Under the pieces are notes generated by a model. That model saw nothing but the letters and a program-made list of their open reading frames with translations, searched no databases and was not told the origin of the DNA. Both the position numbers and the translations under genes were made by a program. A DNA stretch of 64,000 nucleotides from Apis mellifera (taxonomy: Eukaryota; Arthropoda; Insecta; Hymenoptera; Apidae), in NCBI RefSeq assembly GCF_003254395.2, contig NC_037646.1, forward strand, positions 4,108,381 to 4,172,380. The letters run 5' to 3'. The first letter of the stretch is position 1. Each line of letters starts with the position of its first letter. Below, piece after piece: positions 60,641 through 64,000 of this stretch.

Positions 60641-62049
60641 ACTTTTTGATCAATCAATCGATTTGATTTATATTCCGATTCTTCTATTCAATTCTTTTTT
60701 GGGAGGAAGAAAAAATAACTCTCTTGTTAATTGTAGAAAGTAATTGTTATATTTTGCAAATTTTTGAAGCAAGGAAAATAGGAAGAAAGATCTGTTTTGA
60801 TCTGATTCAGATGAAACACGTTAAATTTTTTTTGAAAAAATAACTAAAGTACTATGCAATCATAATATTTTATTCCTTATTATTCCTCACATCTGCATTG
60901 TTCATTATTTAATAGAAGGGAAGAAATAATATATTTCTACTATATAATAATATATAACAATATAATTTGTATTACAAAATCTTGATAAATAGCTAAAACA
61001 AGTAGCACAAATGCAACATTCTGTAATTACTTAATCATTTTCTTATTTGTGTATCTCTCGAGCAAATGAAATTTATTTTTCTATTAAACAGGACTCTAAC
61101 AGAGGAACGAGATTGACGTGTAAATATTACAGTACCTGTATAATGATGGACCCTCTTGATTCTACGTTTCTTTCTTCTCATTATTCCCTCCATATGAGCC
61201 AGAATGAGTTAGGATGAATAAAAGCAGAGACCTATATTCTACGAGGTTATCGTTAACCTCGTGGGTCTGATACACGCGTTAAATATAGTTGACGCGCGCT
61301 ATTATGTGTCTATGAAGCACAAACGATTCCTTTCTATAACCCCTGACATCGTTTTTTTTCAACGGAATGTATAACCATCAAGAGTTTTTTTTCCCCCCCT
61401 CTTTTTTTCAGCGAGAAGAACGATATGCGGGTCGATCGATCCGATCAACTAGTTCAACTACTTTTGTTATATACGTTAATGTTTCTCCAAGTTTCTGAAG
61501 TTGTCTGTCGTCTTGTCCTATCGGAGGATTGAATCATTGATTCATCCTCGATTGCGAGATGGAGGCTGGAAACGGAGACAATTTCAGTCCAAGCGTTTGT
61601 TCCTTTTGATAAAATATTTTTAACAAACTATCGACAGATAACGCTTAGAATAAACTGGTTATAAATATCGTATATTTTATTCGATGCAAATTCTTCCGAT
61701 TTTTATGTCTCCTTTTTAAAACAAATTTTCTAAAATAAATTAAATCTTAAAAATTAAATTTTTAACAAGTTGTTTAATTAAAATAATAAGAAAGATTCTT
61801 ACAATAATAAGGAACGTTCAAATATCTTTAAATAACATCTCAAAACTTAGCATAAACCAATAAATCAATTGGGTTATTTGATTCTTGTTATTCTGTCCAA
61901 CCGTAAACAATTAATTCCTCGATTAATGGACTCCGTCTTTTAATCGTTTGACTAACCTTTACTTCCACATCTCTCGATACACAGATTTATTTTAAAGAAC
62001 AAAGGATAGTTATCCAAAGAGAATAATCGGTGGCTTTCACGCGAAACGA
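60641..62049. other. Intergenic, no gene seen
   Basis: AT-rich with a few GC-richer patches (for example 61190-61330). No supported coding frame, RNA or repeat. Confidence 0.75.
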
Positions 62050-63170
62050 GCACGCCTAAAGTCTAAGCACGATCTTCTACACCCACCGGTTGACCAAGAT
62101 TCGATGGATCAACATTTCGCCGTGTTTACCGGGGCGGAAGATGACCATTTCGAACGCGTTCGAGTATGACTCGTGTACACTTAACTCGAACGGGCGGACT
62201 TATTCGAGGGTTTCTATCGCGGTCGATGCTCCAAATCTCGAATTCACGTCAACGGTGACGTTAATGTATGCCGATTATCCCACGAGATCGGTAAAGTCCA
62301 ACCTATCGTGATAAAATTACCACTTACTTACTTGTTTTACCGTTCCAGGTGACCGCTTTAGAGCACATCTCTCTTGGGAAATTATAAACACCAAATTATC
62401 GTGTCGTCCATTGATATGTAACCGTGTAACGTTTATTCTTCTTGTAATTTTATTTTTATCATGAAAATTTTCCACTGGTCTCCCCTCGATTTTATAATAA
62501 TTGGAATATTCCTTTTTAAACGTCCGAATCGATGATTCTGAAAACAATGTTGGATAATAATAGACTGGATTGATAATTACGCGATTAAAGATTATTCCTC
62601 GGACAATTCTCGACAAATATCTCGTATTATACGAGGCACAAGGAATAGGGGAGGACGGACAAAGGAAGGACGAGTGTCTGTTCGGCAGACAGGACGAGAT
62701 TTGACGAGGATCGCCAGATCGCCTTGGAGTACCTTTGATCCGGTGTGCAATGGTCAGCAGACGCCTGTACCGGGTTGAGAAAGTACAATCGATAAGTTCG
62801 TTGGCCGATCTTCTTTTCCGGGGATAACTACCACTCGGTTTCCTGCTGGACGAGCAGTCTAACAGAAGTGACCCACGGTGCCAGGAATCTTCCGAACGGC
62901 CGATCAATAATCCACGGGCCTGGATGAGAGGAGAGAACATTGACAACGCCGTGGGAAACGGCTGATAACTAATAACTCGAGGGGCCCTAACGGGGTCGAT
63001 GCCTTTGAATCGGGTTGGGAAAGGAGAAGAAAGCAAATTTAACCCCCTTTATACTCTGACGTTCCGCGCTGTCCATTCATTCGCAATGGCAGGCCATCGG
63101 ATACCTTCTCGATTCAGCCAATGTTTGATACGTTTTTTATCTGCGTACAATGTCAATCGTTGCATCCTTC
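62050..63170. other. GC-rich island containing a 239-codon open frame on -
   Basis: A second abrupt GC-rich block. The - frame at 62317-63036 is long for this genome, but its product is Arg/Ser/Pro-rich with no repeats, domains or signal peptide I recognise. Its downstream half runs through AT-rich sequence with a different amino-acid make-up. Frames also run through on + (62090-62311). It could be the promoter or first exon of a gene to the right, an enhancer, or an unrecognised gene. I favour non-coding. Confidence 0.3.
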
Positions 63171-64000
63171 TTTTTAATTCTGCATAGAATTTTGGGGGAA
63201 GTAAGGAGTAAGGTAAAAGATAGATTTGAATAATTTAAATATTACACAGTGATAATTTGAAACGAACATGTAGAATATCTTTGTTTGAACGTATTTCTTC
63301 AAAGTTCGTAGATATTAATAGTTTAGTTTTCTTGTGTTGTGTTTACTCTCCTCTTCCAAGAAATTTTCAAATATATTCTAACTCTCTTGTTGTACTGCTT
63401 TGAACGTGATAACAGAAGGCAAACATAAATATACAAATCTAAAATTTGTCTATGTCCGTGAACACAAAAGAGCGAAAGTTCAAAGTAATACGTTTCAAAG
63501 AACGTGTATTCAACTTCAAAAATTGTATTATACCCGAAAAATTGGTAACTTCTTCGTGAAATAATAATTTCTTTTTGCAACTTCGTTACTCGAAAAGAGG
63601 ATAGGAAATTTCAAATAGGAAAGCTTTTGAGAATAATAAAATATTTAATTATAACAATAAATAATAAATTATAACGATTTAAAATTAATTCTAATCTGCT
63701 TTACTTATCTTTAATAATTAGATCGAGAAAGTTTCACGAATTTATAGAAAATTCATACGATATGCAAAATAAAATAAGGAAAGTATTATAATATTTCAAT
63801 TCTTCAAACATATCTTTCTTAATTCTTAAACTAAATCATCCTCCTTCCTTCACCCTTCAAATTTTTATTATATACCACTCCATCCCCCAATATCAATCGA
63901 TTAATTCATCCCTAATCACATCTTCTGAAATTCACGTAACCAAATCTTCCCCCCGATAACGAACTATGTACTTGTAGCATACTCATCCCTTCCCTCTTCA
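63171..64000. other. AT-rich end of window, no gene seen
   Basis: No supported feature. Confidence 0.75.

Noticed and set aside
62317..63036. 239-codon frame on - as a real gene
   Set aside because: No recognisable domain; amino-acid make-up changes midway with local GC content; competing frames on +. Kept only as a finding.
1..64000. CRISPR arrays, bacterial operons, viral insertions
   Set aside because: No direct-repeat/spacer pattern, no operon-like frames, and no viral protein sequence recognised in any frame.

Overview
The window looks like nuclear DNA of a bee, most likely Apis. It is very AT-rich, with long introns, abundant homopolymer and microsatellite tracts, scattered CpG- and GC-richer islands, and intron-containing genes whose proteins match insect families. 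There are no prokaryotic operons, CRISPR arrays or convincing RNA genes. The species guess rests on composition and gene structure only.

Three protein-coding genes can be supported. (1) On the + strand, the 3' half of CASK, a MAGUK scaffold, runs from about 12.5 to 40.25 kb. Nine coding exons supply the end of the L27 region, the PDZ, SH3 and HOOK regions and the guanylate-kinase-like domain, ending in the family C-terminus PQWVPVSWVY. The kinase and most L27 exons must lie left of base 1, so bases 1-12534 are best read as CASK intron. An 18.2-kb intron (14258-32481) and a 5.8-kb intron (32720-38492) interrupt the gene. A long 3' UTR probably extends to about 43.9 kb. (2) On the - strand, 45966-52654, four exons encode a complete secreted apolipoprotein-D-like lipocalin of 237 aa. 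(3) On the - strand, 54839-58587, eight exons encode a complete 1074-aa coiled-coil protein recognised as centrobin. CASK and the lipocalin are convergent. The lipocalin and centrobin are in tandem. No functional link among the three is evident.

From 58.6 to 64 kb I recognise no gene. It holds a tandem array of five CTCF-like motifs just upstream of centrobin, and two GC-rich islands with unexplained open frames.

Most interesting observations: (a) the 63-66 bp tandem array at 58954-59250, each unit carrying an AGATGGCAGC core and a TGAACTT dyad; (b) an apparent alternative terminal exon of CASK (14189 to about 14770) that reads past the PDZ splice donor into a Ser/Thr/Lys-rich tail with its own stop and poly(A) signals, giving a CASK without SH3 and GK domains; (c) a candidate 57-nt phase-preserving cassette exon at 34881-34937 between the SH3 and HOOK exons; (d) a candidate 325-bp MITE-like element ending 155 bp before the SH3 exon; (e) a 201-bp tandem duplication rich in CCGGAAGT motifs.
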